DNA from: Pseudobdellovibrionaceae bacterium
GTDB taxonomy: Bacteria > Bdellovibrionota > Bdellovibrionia > Bdellovibrionales > UBA1609
Length of the DNA stretch: 64,000 nucleotides
Direction: 5' to 3'
NCBI GenBank assembly: GCA_023954155.1
Contig: JAMLIO010000001.1
Span: 62,001 to 126,000 of the forward strand
In this document: one piece after another, positions 8,337 to 16,771 of the stretch
Position numbering within the stretch: position 1 is the stretch's first letter
Layout of the letters: every line of letters begins with the position of its first letter
The notes under the pieces: model-generated
What the model was told of the DNA's origin: nothing
The model's database searches: none
What the model saw: only the letters and a program-made list of their open reading frames with translations
Made by a program: the position numbers and the translations under genes

Positions 8337-10100
8337 ATGAACACACTTAAACTTCTCCTCACTGGTCTTATTATCTTAAGCATCACCTCTTGCTCAACCG
8401 CTCCAAAAAAACCTGCTTGGCAAGTGCAATCTGATCGAATCGCACAAGAGCATGTTTTAGATTTTGCCGAAATCTTTCCCGAGGACGCTTCTGAACTGGG
8501 GTATCAACAGTTTGATAAGCTAGGTGAACAGCCTTCGCATCAAACCCGATTGCTCTGTTTTGAAAAATTAAAACAGTGGGAACGCAAACTTCAGACTTTG
8601 CTAGAGGACACCCATTCCGCAGACCTGCGCATTGATCTGGAAATTTTACTTGCACAAACACAACTGGATCTGGAGCATTTTGCTTTAGACGAACAAGAAC
8701 GCCTTATTGCCATTGGGCGTCCCTCGCAATCTATTTTTAATAGCCTGTCACAACTAGTAAATGAACAATTTTCGTCAGAACGACAACGCCGTGCCGTGGA
8801 CAGATTCAAACACTACATGAGCACTGAAAATAAAAACACCTACGTGACAGACCTGAAACAACGTCTACTTTACGACAAGAAAAAATATGAAGGTAAGCTA
8901 ACGGCCTTCTCTTATCCCTCAGCAGAATTTATCAATAACTATTTGAAGAACACTGACTCTTTTGTTGCAGGCATTGAAGAGCTTCTTATAAAAACAGGGC
9001 GCACCGATTGGAAGGAAGAGTTTGAAACCTTCAAAACAGAGGTTCACGAATATGACCTTCTGTTAAAACAGGAAATTCTGCCCTTAGTGCCCAAGCGCAC
9101 GCAACTTTCTAGAAAGAGATATGAGTTGCGTCTAAAAAGATTTGGTAACTCGACTTCTCCTGAAAATATGATCAGTGAAGGCAAAAAGGTCTTTCAAAAA
9201 GACTATCTTGAACTGAAAGGTTTAGCTCAAGAGATTGCAAAAAAACACAGCCTTAAAAACAACAGTCCTGCGTACGTCACACAGTTTCTTAAAAACTCCG
9301 CCGTCAAAGACGCCCACGAAGCTAAAGCGCTTTATCAAAAGGCCAATCAACGTCTGGAAAGTTTAATTAAAAAGCACGACCTAGTGACCTTACCACAAAA
9401 ACCTTTACTCATTCGTTTAGGCAGTAAGGCCGAAAGCAAAGCCTCACCTGTGCCTCACTTAAATATCCCACCTCTACTCAACAACAAAGGGGAAACCCCT
9501 GAATTTGTAGTACCCACTGGAGAAAGCCAAAATGAACTTCCTTACGATGACTTCAGTCATTTTGGAATGGCCCTAGCTTTAACCGCACATGAAGGACGCC
9601 CTGGACACGATTTGCAATTCCAACATATTTTAGAAAAACCTATCAGCATTATCCGAGCCGCTTACGCCTTTAATTCCGTCAATGTGGAAGGCTGGGCTCT
9701 TTATGCAGAACAGATCATGGTGCCCCATCTTAACCTTGAAGAGCAGTTTAGCTTCTTGCAAAGTAAAATGTGGCGGGTAGCAAGATACTTCTTAGACCCG
9801 ATGATTCATCTTGGACAAGCCAACGAAAAGTTTGTCATTCAGGTGCTTCATAAGCAGCTGGGCCTTTCTGAAGCCTTATCCCAAACCGAGTACGACCGTT
9901 ATTCTTTCCGAATGCCTGGACAAGCTCCATCTTACTACCAAGGCTACCATAACCTAGTGGCTTTTAAGGAAAGGCTGGAGGCCCAAATCGGCAAAATGGA
10001 AACGAAATGCTTTCACGATACCCTGTTGTCCTTAGGACTAATGCCCCACAACCGCCTAGAAAGCCTTAAAAACAACTTTGTAGACTGTAAGCACATGTAG
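8337..10100 (+). CDS. DUF885 family lipoprotein (putative metallopeptidase)
   Basis: The protein has 587 residues. It begins with a lipoprotein signal peptide whose lipobox is SITSC (Cys at about residue 19), so it is membrane-anchored. The C-terminal half carries the DUF885 signature: a zinc-peptidase-like motif ALTAHEGRPGHDLQ (His418, Glu419, His423) and EGWALYAEQIM about 40 residues later, which supplies the downstream glutamate. Members of this family resemble carboxypeptidase-like metalloenzymes, but few have been characterised. A clear AAAGGAGG ribosome binding site precedes the ATG. A weak hairpin (about 10125-10149) follows the stop. Confidence 0.85.
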   Translation: MNTLKLLLTGLIILSITSCSTAPKKPAWQVQSDRIAQEHVLDFAEIFPEDASELGYQQFDKLGEQPSHQTRLLCFEKLKQWERKLQTLLEDTHSADLRIDLEILLAQTQLDLEHFALDEQERLIAIGRPSQSIFNSLSQLVNEQFSSERQRRAVDRFKHYMSTENKNTYVTDLKQRLLYDKKKYEGKLTAFSYPSAEFINNYLKNTDSFVAGIEELLIKTGRTDWKEEFETFKTEVHEYDLLLKQEILPLVPKRTQLSRKRYELRLKRFGNSTSPENMISEGKKVFQKDYLELKGLAQEIAKKHSLKNNSPAYVTQFLKNSAVKDAHEAKALYQKANQRLESLIKKHDLVTLPQKPLLIRLGSKAESKASPVPHLNIPPLLNNKGETPEFVVPTGESQNELPYDDFSHFGMALALTAHEGRPGHDLQFQHILEKPISIIRAAYAFNSVNVEGWALYAEQIMVPHLNLEEQFSFLQSKMWRVARYFLDPMIHLGQANEKFVIQVLHKQLGLSEALSQTEYDRYSFRMPGQAPSYYQGYHNLVAFKERLEAQIGKMETKCFHDTLLSLGLMPHNRLESLKNNFVDCKHM

Positions 10101-10246
10101 ACCACGTCTTTCCTCGACGTTTTGAAACTCTCCAAACTGAGGGGTTTCATTAGCCCGCAATAAGTTACAGATTATCCTTTTGCCGAGGCAAAGAGGTGTG
10201 CAGCCTAACATACGGCGCGTCAAAGACAAAAACTAGGGATTCGCTT

Positions 10247-11038
10247 ATGTCAATAGACATGAAATTGAGAGAGAATTCCAAAGCCTTAGTATGTGGAGCT
10301 TCGCAAGGAATTGGCCGAGCTGTGGCCATAGAACTTGCGCGCGCAGGTGTGACCGTTCACGCGGTATCCAGGTCAGCAGATAAACTGAAAGACCTTATGG
10401 ATGAGCTTAAAGACATCAACTCTTTAAACCATCAATACCACTGCGTTGATTTTTTAAGCCCTGATCAACTTCAACGTTTCTGTGAAGCCATCCCTCAGCA
10501 GAACTTTCAAATTTTGATCTGTAATGCAGGAGGACCGAAATCGGGACCACTCATAGATGCCAACACAGAAGAGTTCCTGCATGGCTTTCAGGCACACGTG
10601 CTGACCAATCAAAAACTTGTGCAAGCCGTCCTACCTGCGATGAAAAGCGGTGGTTGGGGACGCATTGTAAACATCATCTCGACATCTGTTAAAGTTCCTA
10701 TTCCTAATTTAGGTGTCTCCAATACCATTCGAGGAGCCGTGGCTCAATGGGCGAAAACTTTAAGCCTTGAACTCGGCCCTCACAATATCACCGTCAACAA
10801 TGTCTTACCTGGATACACAGAAACAGAACGACTAGAGAAACTCTCTCAGGCTGCCGCAGAAAAACAAAACTTATCCCAAGAACAGATTTTAAATAACTGG
10901 CGTATGATGACGCCTATGCGTAGATTTGCCACAGCTCAAGAGGTCGCATGGGCGGTGCAATTTTTATGTTCAGACCAAGCGGGTTACATCTCTGGAATCA
11001 ATCTTCCTGTTGATGGTGGCAGAACGGGTTGTTTATAA
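10247..11038 (+). CDS. Short-chain dehydrogenase/reductase lacking the canonical catalytic Tyr
   Basis: The protein has 263 residues from the ATG at 10247; the frame is open further upstream to a GTG at 10196. The nucleotide-binding motif CGASQGIG (residues 16-23) and NAGG are present. Where most SDRs have Tyr-x-x-x-Lys, this protein reads GVSNTIRGAVAQ, followed by the usual TVNNVLPGYTETERL. It therefore belongs to the divergent beta-ketoacyl-reductase-like SDR group. It is the first gene of the ring-cleavage block and its stop lies 14 nt before the next start. In aminomuconate-type clusters such proteins accompany the aldehyde dehydrogenase, but their reaction is not settled. Confidence 0.8.
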   Translation: MSIDMKLRENSKALVCGASQGIGRAVAIELARAGVTVHAVSRSADKLKDLMDELKDINSLNHQYHCVDFLSPDQLQRFCEAIPQQNFQILICNAGGPKSGPLIDANTEEFLHGFQAHVLTNQKLVQAVLPAMKSGGWGRIVNIISTSVKVPIPNLGVSNTIRGAVAQWAKTLSLELGPHNITVNNVLPGYTETERLEKLSQAAAEKQNLSQEQILNNWRMMTPMRRFATAQEVAWAVQFLCSDQAGYISGINLPVDGGRTGCL

Positions 11039-11052
11039 AGGGAGACTTTGCG

Positions 11053-12507
11053 GTGACACAGATTTTAAATTACATTCATGGCGAATTTGTTCCTGCTCAA
11101 AACAACCAAACCCTAGACAACTATAATCCAACAACAGGTGAAGCATATTCTACCTTACCCGATTCGGATGCGGTGGATGTGGTCTTTGCCATTCAGTCTG
11201 CTAAAAAAGCTTTTCCCAAGTGGTCGGCTCTCAGTCCTCAAGATCGCTCAACGTGGCTACATAAAATTGCGGATGGCATTGAGAAGCGATTTGATGAATT
11301 TGCACACGCCGAGTCCGTAGATCAAGGAAAACCCTTGTGGCTTTCTAAAGAGATGGATATCCCCAGAGCCATTTTAAATTTTCGTTTCTTTGCAGAAGAA
11401 ATCTTAAAGTTTGAACACAAACAGATTGTACCTGCACAAGAGGGTTCTACTCTCAGTCACGTTATCGAAAAGCAACCCATAGGTGTGGCAAGCTTGATCT
11501 CGCCTTGGAACTTGCCTTTATATTTACTGACTTGGAAGATCGCTCCTTGTCTGGCCACAGGCAACACTGCCGTCTGTAAACCTTCTGAGGTGACACCCAT
11601 GACGGCCTATCTGCTTGCACAAGTTTTACAAGAAGTGGGACTACCTGCTGGAGTTTGTAATATGGTGTTTGGCACAGGAAACAACGTGGGGTCCACTCTG
11701 ACTTCACATCCTGGTGTATCTTTAATTTCATTTACAGGTGGGACTGAAACTGGGCGAAAAATTGCACAAAGCAGCGCAGATAAGTTTAAAAGACTAAGCC
11801 TTGAAATGGGTGGGAAAAATGCCGCCATCATCTTAGAGGACGCAGACCTTACCAAAGCTGTACCCGCTTTGATCCGTGCCGCTTTTTTAAATCAAGGCGA
11901 AATCTGTTTATGTATCGAACGATTTTTTGTACATGAAAAAATTTATGCAGAATTTCTATCAGAGTTCATTAAGGCTACTGAAAAACTTAAAGTGGGTGAC
12001 CCTTTTGAAGACGACACCTTTATGGGACCTTTGGTGTCCAAAGCTCATCTTGATAAAGTCACATTAGCCATTGAGCGAATGAAACAAGATAAGGCCAAAA
12101 TTCTTTTTGGAGGCACAGCCGAAGTGTCTGTCACTGAGAAAAATAAGAATGGTTACTTTTTTAATCCCACAATTGTAGAAGATCTTTCTGATTGTTCGGA
12201 AATGCAACAAGAAGAGATCTTTGGACCAGTTGCAAGCTTTAGGTCTTATAAAAATTTAAGCGAAGCCGTGAAATGGGCCAACACCACACCTTACGGGCTG
12301 TGCGCTAGCATTTGGACGCAGGACACAGATAAGGCCGCCAAAGTGGCCAGCCACCTTGATGTAGGCACTGTATGGATCAATTGCTGGATGAAGCGAGACT
12401 TAAGAATGCCTTTTGGTGGAATGAAAGACTCGGGTCTTGGTCGCGAAGGTGGTCATTACTCTTTTGATTTTTTTACTGAAATGAAAACTGTGTGCATACA
12501 GATTTAA
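11053..12507 (+). CDS. Aldehyde dehydrogenase, 2-aminomuconate/2-hydroxymuconate semialdehyde type
   Basis: The protein has 484 residues from the GTG at 11053, chosen because GGGAGA lies about 9 nt upstream; the frame continues to an ATG at 11029. The NAD-dependent ALDH hallmarks are present: SPWNLPLYL, the Rossmann FTGGTETG, general base Glu in LEMGGKN, and the catalytic Cys at about residue 285 in NQGEICLC. The EICLC wording and the ending CWMKRDLRMPFGGMKDSG are typical of muconate-semialdehyde dehydrogenases. Expected role: oxidation of the ring-cleavage semialdehyde to 2-aminomuconate (or a hydroxymuconate analogue). It precedes the dioxygenase genes in the same operon. Confidence 0.85.
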   Translation: MTQILNYIHGEFVPAQNNQTLDNYNPTTGEAYSTLPDSDAVDVVFAIQSAKKAFPKWSALSPQDRSTWLHKIADGIEKRFDEFAHAESVDQGKPLWLSKEMDIPRAILNFRFFAEEILKFEHKQIVPAQEGSTLSHVIEKQPIGVASLISPWNLPLYLLTWKIAPCLATGNTAVCKPSEVTPMTAYLLAQVLQEVGLPAGVCNMVFGTGNNVGSTLTSHPGVSLISFTGGTETGRKIAQSSADKFKRLSLEMGGKNAAIILEDADLTKAVPALIRAAFLNQGEICLCIERFFVHEKIYAEFLSEFIKATEKLKVGDPFEDDTFMGPLVSKAHLDKVTLAIERMKQDKAKILFGGTAEVSVTEKNKNGYFFNPTIVEDLSDCSEMQQEEIFGPVASFRSYKNLSEAVKWANTTPYGLCASIWTQDTDKAAKVASHLDVGTVWINCWMKRDLRMPFGGMKDSGLGREGGHYSFDFFTEMKTVCIQI

Positions 12508-12528
12508 TCACTTTGAAAGGATAAAACA

Positions 12529-13404
12529 ATGTCAGGACGAATAGTTGCAGGATTGCTCGCCCCACATCCACCACATTTAGTTTATGCCGAAAACCCTCCG
12601 CAGAATGAACCCAAAGCCGAGTGTGGTTGGGAGAACTTGCGTTGGGCGTATGAACGAATGCGCCACAGCTTATCAAACTTAGAATATGACGTACTGATTG
12701 TGCACTCACCGCATTGGCGCACACAAATTGGCACTCACTTTTTAGGTGTGAAAAACTTTAAGTCAAAATCTGTCGACCCTATCTTTCCCCACCTGTTTCG
12801 TTACAACTATGAATTGGAAGTCGATGTAGACCTTGCAGAAGCGATTGAAGAGCGTGCGCGGAACAAAGGACTACTGACTAAGATGATGAAAAATCCTGAT
12901 TTTCGTGTGGACTATGGAACCATTGTTTCCTGTCACATGACAGACCCCACATGGTCTAAGCCTATAGTGGGAATCTCATCAGTAGGAGCTTCAACTTATT
13001 ACAGTGTAGATGTGATGGATGATCTTATGCGCGCGCTTGGCGAGGCCACACGCGAGGCCGTTGAAGCCTCTGGAAAAAGAGCCGTGCTGATTGCTAGCCA
13101 CTCTTTGTCTCATAGACACTTCGTGGATGAAAGTGACATTCCCGAAGATATGTCTAAAGAACATATACAAAATCACTCCCAGTATTTGTGGGACATGAAG
13201 ATGATTGAATTGATGAAAAAAGGCAATTCCAAAGCCATTTTGGATTTCTTACCTGACTTTACAGAACAGACTATTGGAGAAACCGATGCAGGGGGACTGG
13301 CTTGGATGCTTAATGCTTTGGGTATGCCTCAAACTCCTGCCATCGTACATGGCTATGGCACTGTGATCGGTACAGGAAATGCCGTTGCCGAGTGGAGGGT
13401 GTAA
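12529..13404 (+). CDS. Extradiol ring-cleavage dioxygenase, catalytic (beta) subunit, 2-aminophenol-1,6-dioxygenase-like
   Basis: The protein has 291 residues and belongs to the class III (LigB-type) extradiol dioxygenase family. Counting along the protein, candidate Fe(II) ligands fall at His13 (LLAPHPPH), His62 (VHSPHW) and Glu251 (TIGETDAGG). From memory, these are the same positions as the iron ligands of the characterised 2-aminophenol 1,6-dioxygenase beta subunit. His191 and His195 (ASHSLSHRH) are the likely acid-base residues. The enzyme would open an aromatic ring bearing adjacent OH/NH2 or OH/OH groups. The next gene encodes a paralogous non-catalytic subunit, starting 1 nt after this stop. 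Catechol-type substrates cannot be excluded. Confidence 0.85.
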   Translation: MSGRIVAGLLAPHPPHLVYAENPPQNEPKAECGWENLRWAYERMRHSLSNLEYDVLIVHSPHWRTQIGTHFLGVKNFKSKSVDPIFPHLFRYNYELEVDVDLAEAIEERARNKGLLTKMMKNPDFRVDYGTIVSCHMTDPTWSKPIVGISSVGASTYYSVDVMDDLMRALGEATREAVEASGKRAVLIASHSLSHRHFVDESDIPEDMSKEHIQNHSQYLWDMKMIELMKKGNSKAILDFLPDFTEQTIGETDAGGLAWMLNALGMPQTPAIVHGYGTVIGTGNAVAEWRV

Positions 13405-13405
13405 A

Positions 13406-14395
13406 ATGAGCATTTTAAAAAGTTATCTTTTACCAGGATTGCCGCATATCTTATTACAACCGCAAGTGAAGACACCGTGGACCGCACTCCACCAAGCCTT
13501 TGACAAAGTCCGTACAGAAATTGAAGAGCTGAATCCTGATTTAATTTTGATTTACTCTTCTTATTGGTCCAGCATCATTGGTCATCAGATTTTAGCAAAA
13601 GAAAATATTAAATGGACTCTTGTAGATGATGAATGGCACGAGTTGGGCTCTATCCCCTACACCATGAACTGTGATGTGGAGTTTGCTAGGGAGTTCAAAA
13701 GAACTTCTGAAGCTCGTGGACTTTTAAGCAAACTTACAGATTACGAAGGTTTTCCCGTAGACACGGGAACGGTGACTGTAAATCAACTGGTCAACCCTAA
13801 AAATAAATTTAAAGTATGTGTGACTTCTTCTAACATTTATTCTGACCGATCAGAAACTCAAATTCTTGGTAAAGCCGCTCATGACGCCATTGAAAATTTA
13901 AATCGCAGAACTGTTGTGATTGTGATCTCTTCTTTATCCAATCGCTATAATATCGAACCTGTGAACTATGATTCTCAAGAGGACCGTATTAGCTCTGCTA
14001 AAGACCACGAATGGAATCTTAAGTTTTTAGAATTTCTAAGCCAAGGACGTTTAGAAGATGCCTCTCAACTTTCACGACAATTCCATCGCGAAGCGCGAGT
14101 GACCAAAAAAGTGGTAAACTTTAAACCTTTCTGGTGGTGGTCCGCAGTAGCAGGAATGGATAACAATTATACTGGGGAAGTTTTTGAATACCAACCCGTG
14201 CACGGCACAGGAGCTGCCGTAGTGGGTATGACTCGTGGCACTTCCAGTTTCGGCGATTTAGAATTTGATGAAGACAATACGGATTTTTATATGGGCAATC
14301 GCAATGTCTTAAGCACGGGAGGAATGGATTCAGGAAAATTAAACATCACTGATCCCTTTACTTCCTCCCACGAACCCGACGACGAAGAAAACTAA
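13406..14395 (+). CDS. Non-catalytic (alpha) subunit of the ring-cleavage dioxygenase
   Basis: The protein has 329 residues from the ATG at 13406, one nt after the beta-subunit stop; an upstream in-frame ATG at 13379 lies inside the beta gene. The fold is the same (LPGLPHILL, LILIYSSYW, VVIVISSLSNRYN), but all three iron ligands are lost: His13 aligns with Leu, His62 with Tyr in SSYW, and the Glu251 region reads VNFKPFWWW. This is the pattern of the alpha subunit of 2-aminophenol 1,6-dioxygenase, which is structural. The last 50 residues form an acidic, low-complexity tail (DLEFDEDNTD, HEPDDEEN) that I cannot match to a function. Confidence 0.85.
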   Translation: MSILKSYLLPGLPHILLQPQVKTPWTALHQAFDKVRTEIEELNPDLILIYSSYWSSIIGHQILAKENIKWTLVDDEWHELGSIPYTMNCDVEFAREFKRTSEARGLLSKLTDYEGFPVDTGTVTVNQLVNPKNKFKVCVTSSNIYSDRSETQILGKAAHDAIENLNRRTVVIVISSLSNRYNIEPVNYDSQEDRISSAKDHEWNLKFLEFLSQGRLEDASQLSRQFHREARVTKKVVNFKPFWWWSAVAGMDNNYTGEVFEYQPVHGTGAAVVGMTRGTSSFGDLEFDEDNTDFYMGNRNVLSTGGMDSGKLNITDPFTSSHEPDDEEN

Positions 14396-14407
14396 GGAGA
14401 ACGACGA

Positions 14408-15496
14408 ATGGATTTAAAAAGTTTTCCCAAAAGTCCCTTAGGCAACAAAATCGAAGGTTTACCTACGGGGCGCGATGTGGACTGGGTTCCTTTAGTGGAC
14501 TTCCGTCGCAACGATGTCTCTGAAAACACCATCCACGGCGCCATCTCTTGGTTCTCTGGTGATCAGTGCATTCACTCTTTTGGTGGTAATGTCTTGTGCT
14601 ACGGACGAAGCATGATGAAGCCTTTTTATATTAAAGTCTTTGCTAACGAACTGGATTCTGTTCTGAACATAGAACAAAAGGCCATTGCTTTGGCCAGTCA
14701 TAATGGCAGCGCACAACACGTCAAAGCCGCACAGTCTATTTTGAGCGAAGGCGAATGGGGTCTGATGCAGACACCTTTGGATCTCCCCTTAGTGCAATTT
14801 GGCAGACAAGTCCGACGTCCGCGCCGATGGTTCAACAACTCTTCAGGTCATCATGCGGCTATCTTAAAGGGGGCTCGTCTTAAAGGTTGGAATCGTGCAG
14901 GATACACTTTACCCAGCCACCCCATTTTTCAAGAGTACCTTAAAGTGATCAAACGGTATCTTGGTGAGGACTACAAAATTAAACGTGTCGCTCGAGATGG
15001 GGACGGTCTTCCCACGGTCGCCATGACTGTGAATGACCTGGCTCAGTGTTATGCTGGCCTTGCTAAAAATAAAAACGAAGACTGGATTTGGGGAGCGTTT
15101 ATTGAAGAACCCGATCTTATCGGAGGGTTCAATCGTTTGGATACAACAGTGATTAAATCTTGCAATAGACAGGTCATTGCTAAAGAAGGCGCCGATGGAC
15201 TTCTGGGACTGGCCATAGATCATCCTGACTACAAAGACGGTCTTGGTATTGTGATCAAAATTGCACACGGCTGGAATCCTCAAGCAACTTGGTACGTAGC
15301 GCGTTCTATTTTGGGTGTTTTAGGATTTGAACTCAGAAACCCTTATCCTTTACGACGCCAAAAAGCTTTTGTGGTTGAAAACATTGTTCCGCCTCAATAC
15401 CTAGAAAAGCTCACGCAGATTCCCACTTGGGATGATTGGGACCCCGATCATGACAGGTGGTACTTTGATTACAACGACTACACGGATTTATTCTAG
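14408..15496 (+). CDS. L-asparaginase II family amidohydrolase (PF06089-like)
   Basis: The protein has 362 residues. It carries the motifs of the bacterial asparaginase-II family: YGRSMMKPF, ALASHNGSAQHV, NNSSGHHAAIL (usual form NNCSGKHAGML) and DGDGLPTVAMTVNDLAQCYA. The Cys and Lys of the NCSGKH motif are replaced (Ser, His), so substrate or activity may differ from L-asparagine hydrolysis. It starts 12 nt after the alpha-subunit stop with AAGGAGAACGACG upstream, so it is a full member of the ring-cleavage operon. This is an unusual partner. It may release an amine or carboxylate from an amide substrate or intermediate of the pathway (inference). Confidence 0.75.
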   Translation: MDLKSFPKSPLGNKIEGLPTGRDVDWVPLVDFRRNDVSENTIHGAISWFSGDQCIHSFGGNVLCYGRSMMKPFYIKVFANELDSVLNIEQKAIALASHNGSAQHVKAAQSILSEGEWGLMQTPLDLPLVQFGRQVRRPRRWFNNSSGHHAAILKGARLKGWNRAGYTLPSHPIFQEYLKVIKRYLGEDYKIKRVARDGDGLPTVAMTVNDLAQCYAGLAKNKNEDWIWGAFIEEPDLIGGFNRLDTTVIKSCNRQVIAKEGADGLLGLAIDHPDYKDGLGIVIKIAHGWNPQATWYVARSILGVLGFELRNPYPLRRQKAFVVENIVPPQYLEKLTQIPTWDDWDPDHDRWYFDYNDYTDLF

Positions 15497-15640
15497 CTCC
15501 ACACAGCCACAGACGGGATGAAGCTTGATGAGGTCCCACATTTTATTTTATTCTTTAATCATCTCAAAAAGTTTTGTTGCGTGAACGCAATCGAAGTTTG
15601 ATGATAAACGCTTAATCCATTTTAATTTTTGGAGCTTAAT

Positions 15641-16057
15641 ATGAAAGAGATCATCAGCCAAAAAGCACCTGAGCCAGTGGGAGCCTATCCTCACGCGCGT
15701 AAAGTGGGAGATCTACTTTTCCTTTCAGGAGTAGGCCCCAGACAACGTGGCAGCAAAGATATACCTGGGGTGATCCTAAACGAATTTGGCGAGGTTCAAA
15801 GCTATAATGTCGCAGAGCAGACCCATGCTGTGATTAAAAACATCGAACTGGTATTACAAGATGCGGGAGCCACACTCAAGGACCTCGTCGATGTGCAGGT
15901 GTTTTTGATCAATATGAAACAGGACTTCCCTATTTTTAACCAGGTTTATGCCCAATACTTTGATGTTGAAACAGGCCCCTGCAGAACTACGATTGAAGTG
16001 GGCGCTCTTCCCACACCTATTGCAGTTGAAATCAAAGCTATTGCTCGCCTAGCGTAA
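15641..16057 (+). CDS. RidA/YjgF family protein, 2-aminomuconate deaminase-like
   Basis: The protein has 138 residues from the ATG at 15641 with GGAGC upstream; the frame is open to a TTG at 15629. The core shows the RidA pattern: APEPVGAYPHARKVGDLLFLSG, VAEQTHAVIKNIELVLQDAG, VQVFL and the C-terminal GPCRTTIEVGALPTPIAVEI with the conserved Arg. RidA proteins hydrolyse enamines/imines. The longer form associated with aminophenol and kynurenine-type pathways deaminates 2-aminomuconate to 4-oxalocrotonate. Its place at the end of the ring-cleavage block supports that role. A 145 bp gap separates it from the asparaginase-like gene, so it may have its own promoter. Confidence 0.8.
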   Translation: MKEIISQKAPEPVGAYPHARKVGDLLFLSGVGPRQRGSKDIPGVILNEFGEVQSYNVAEQTHAVIKNIELVLQDAGATLKDLVDVQVFLINMKQDFPIFNQVYAQYFDVETGPCRTTIEVGALPTPIAVEIKAIARLA

Positions 16058-16166
16058 GGTCCTTAAGACCCGTAATTATTTTAAAAAACTTCACATAATC
16101 TACGTTGATGCTTCACGTAAATCCCCCCCAAATGTTCTATTCTCAATGAGCATGGGAGGTGTTCCA

Positions 16167-16676
16167 ATGAACCACGCCAAAGTCTTATCATTAGAAGAAG
16201 CCGTTAATGACAATTTAGACGAGTTCATTAAGGATTATTACGAAGACACATATAATGTGTATGTGCCCAAACGTAAGTTTTTTAAAGAACCCCGTTTTTT
16301 AGTCGTTGAGGATGATTTAACATATAAGCCTCTGTGGGATTTTATTCTCCGTAAAGTCGATAAGGATTTTACCTATGATTGGGTGGCTTCAGTCGATGAA
16401 GCCGAAAAAATGATCTCTAGTGCATTTAAATCTAATAAACCTTATGACCTTATCATTTGTGATATTTTCCTTGAAGGCAGCCAAACGGGGCTGGATTTGT
16501 GGAGAAAGCACGGGCTGGTCTACAACAATATGTTAATGGTTTCTAATATCGACTACGAGCAGCTCATTAAAAATTTAAGAGATGAAGTCTACATCCCTCC
16601 GTACTTAAAAAAACCGCTAAGTGTAGATGAATCGGTAAAAGCTATTAACAAATCACTCTTAATGAGTTATTTTTAG
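16167..16676 (+). CDS. Receiver-domain response regulator without output domain
   Basis: The protein has 169 residues from the ATG at 16167, chosen for the GGGAGGTG 10 nt upstream; an earlier in-frame ATG lies at 16146. After about 45 residues of acidic N-terminal extension comes a receiver domain: VVEDD, phosphoacceptor Asp99 in LIICDIFLEG, a Ser in MVSN, and Lys in YLKKPLSVDE. No DNA-binding or enzymatic domain follows, so it probably acts by phosphotransfer or protein contacts, like CheY or Spo0F. The next gene is a hybrid histidine kinase with an Hpt domain, a natural partner. Confidence 0.8.
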   Translation: MNHAKVLSLEEAVNDNLDEFIKDYYEDTYNVYVPKRKFFKEPRFLVVEDDLTYKPLWDFILRKVDKDFTYDWVASVDEAEKMISSAFKSNKPYDLIICDIFLEGSQTGLDLWRKHGLVYNNMLMVSNIDYEQLIKNLRDEVYIPPYLKKPLSVDESVKAINKSLLMSYF

Positions 16677-16771
16677 GCCCAAGAGTAAAACAGAGAAGGG
16701 AATCTCTACTTTTTAACTTTACTTTGATAAAGCAAGAAAGCTCTGCGACAAGCTTTACATCGGAGCCTACT

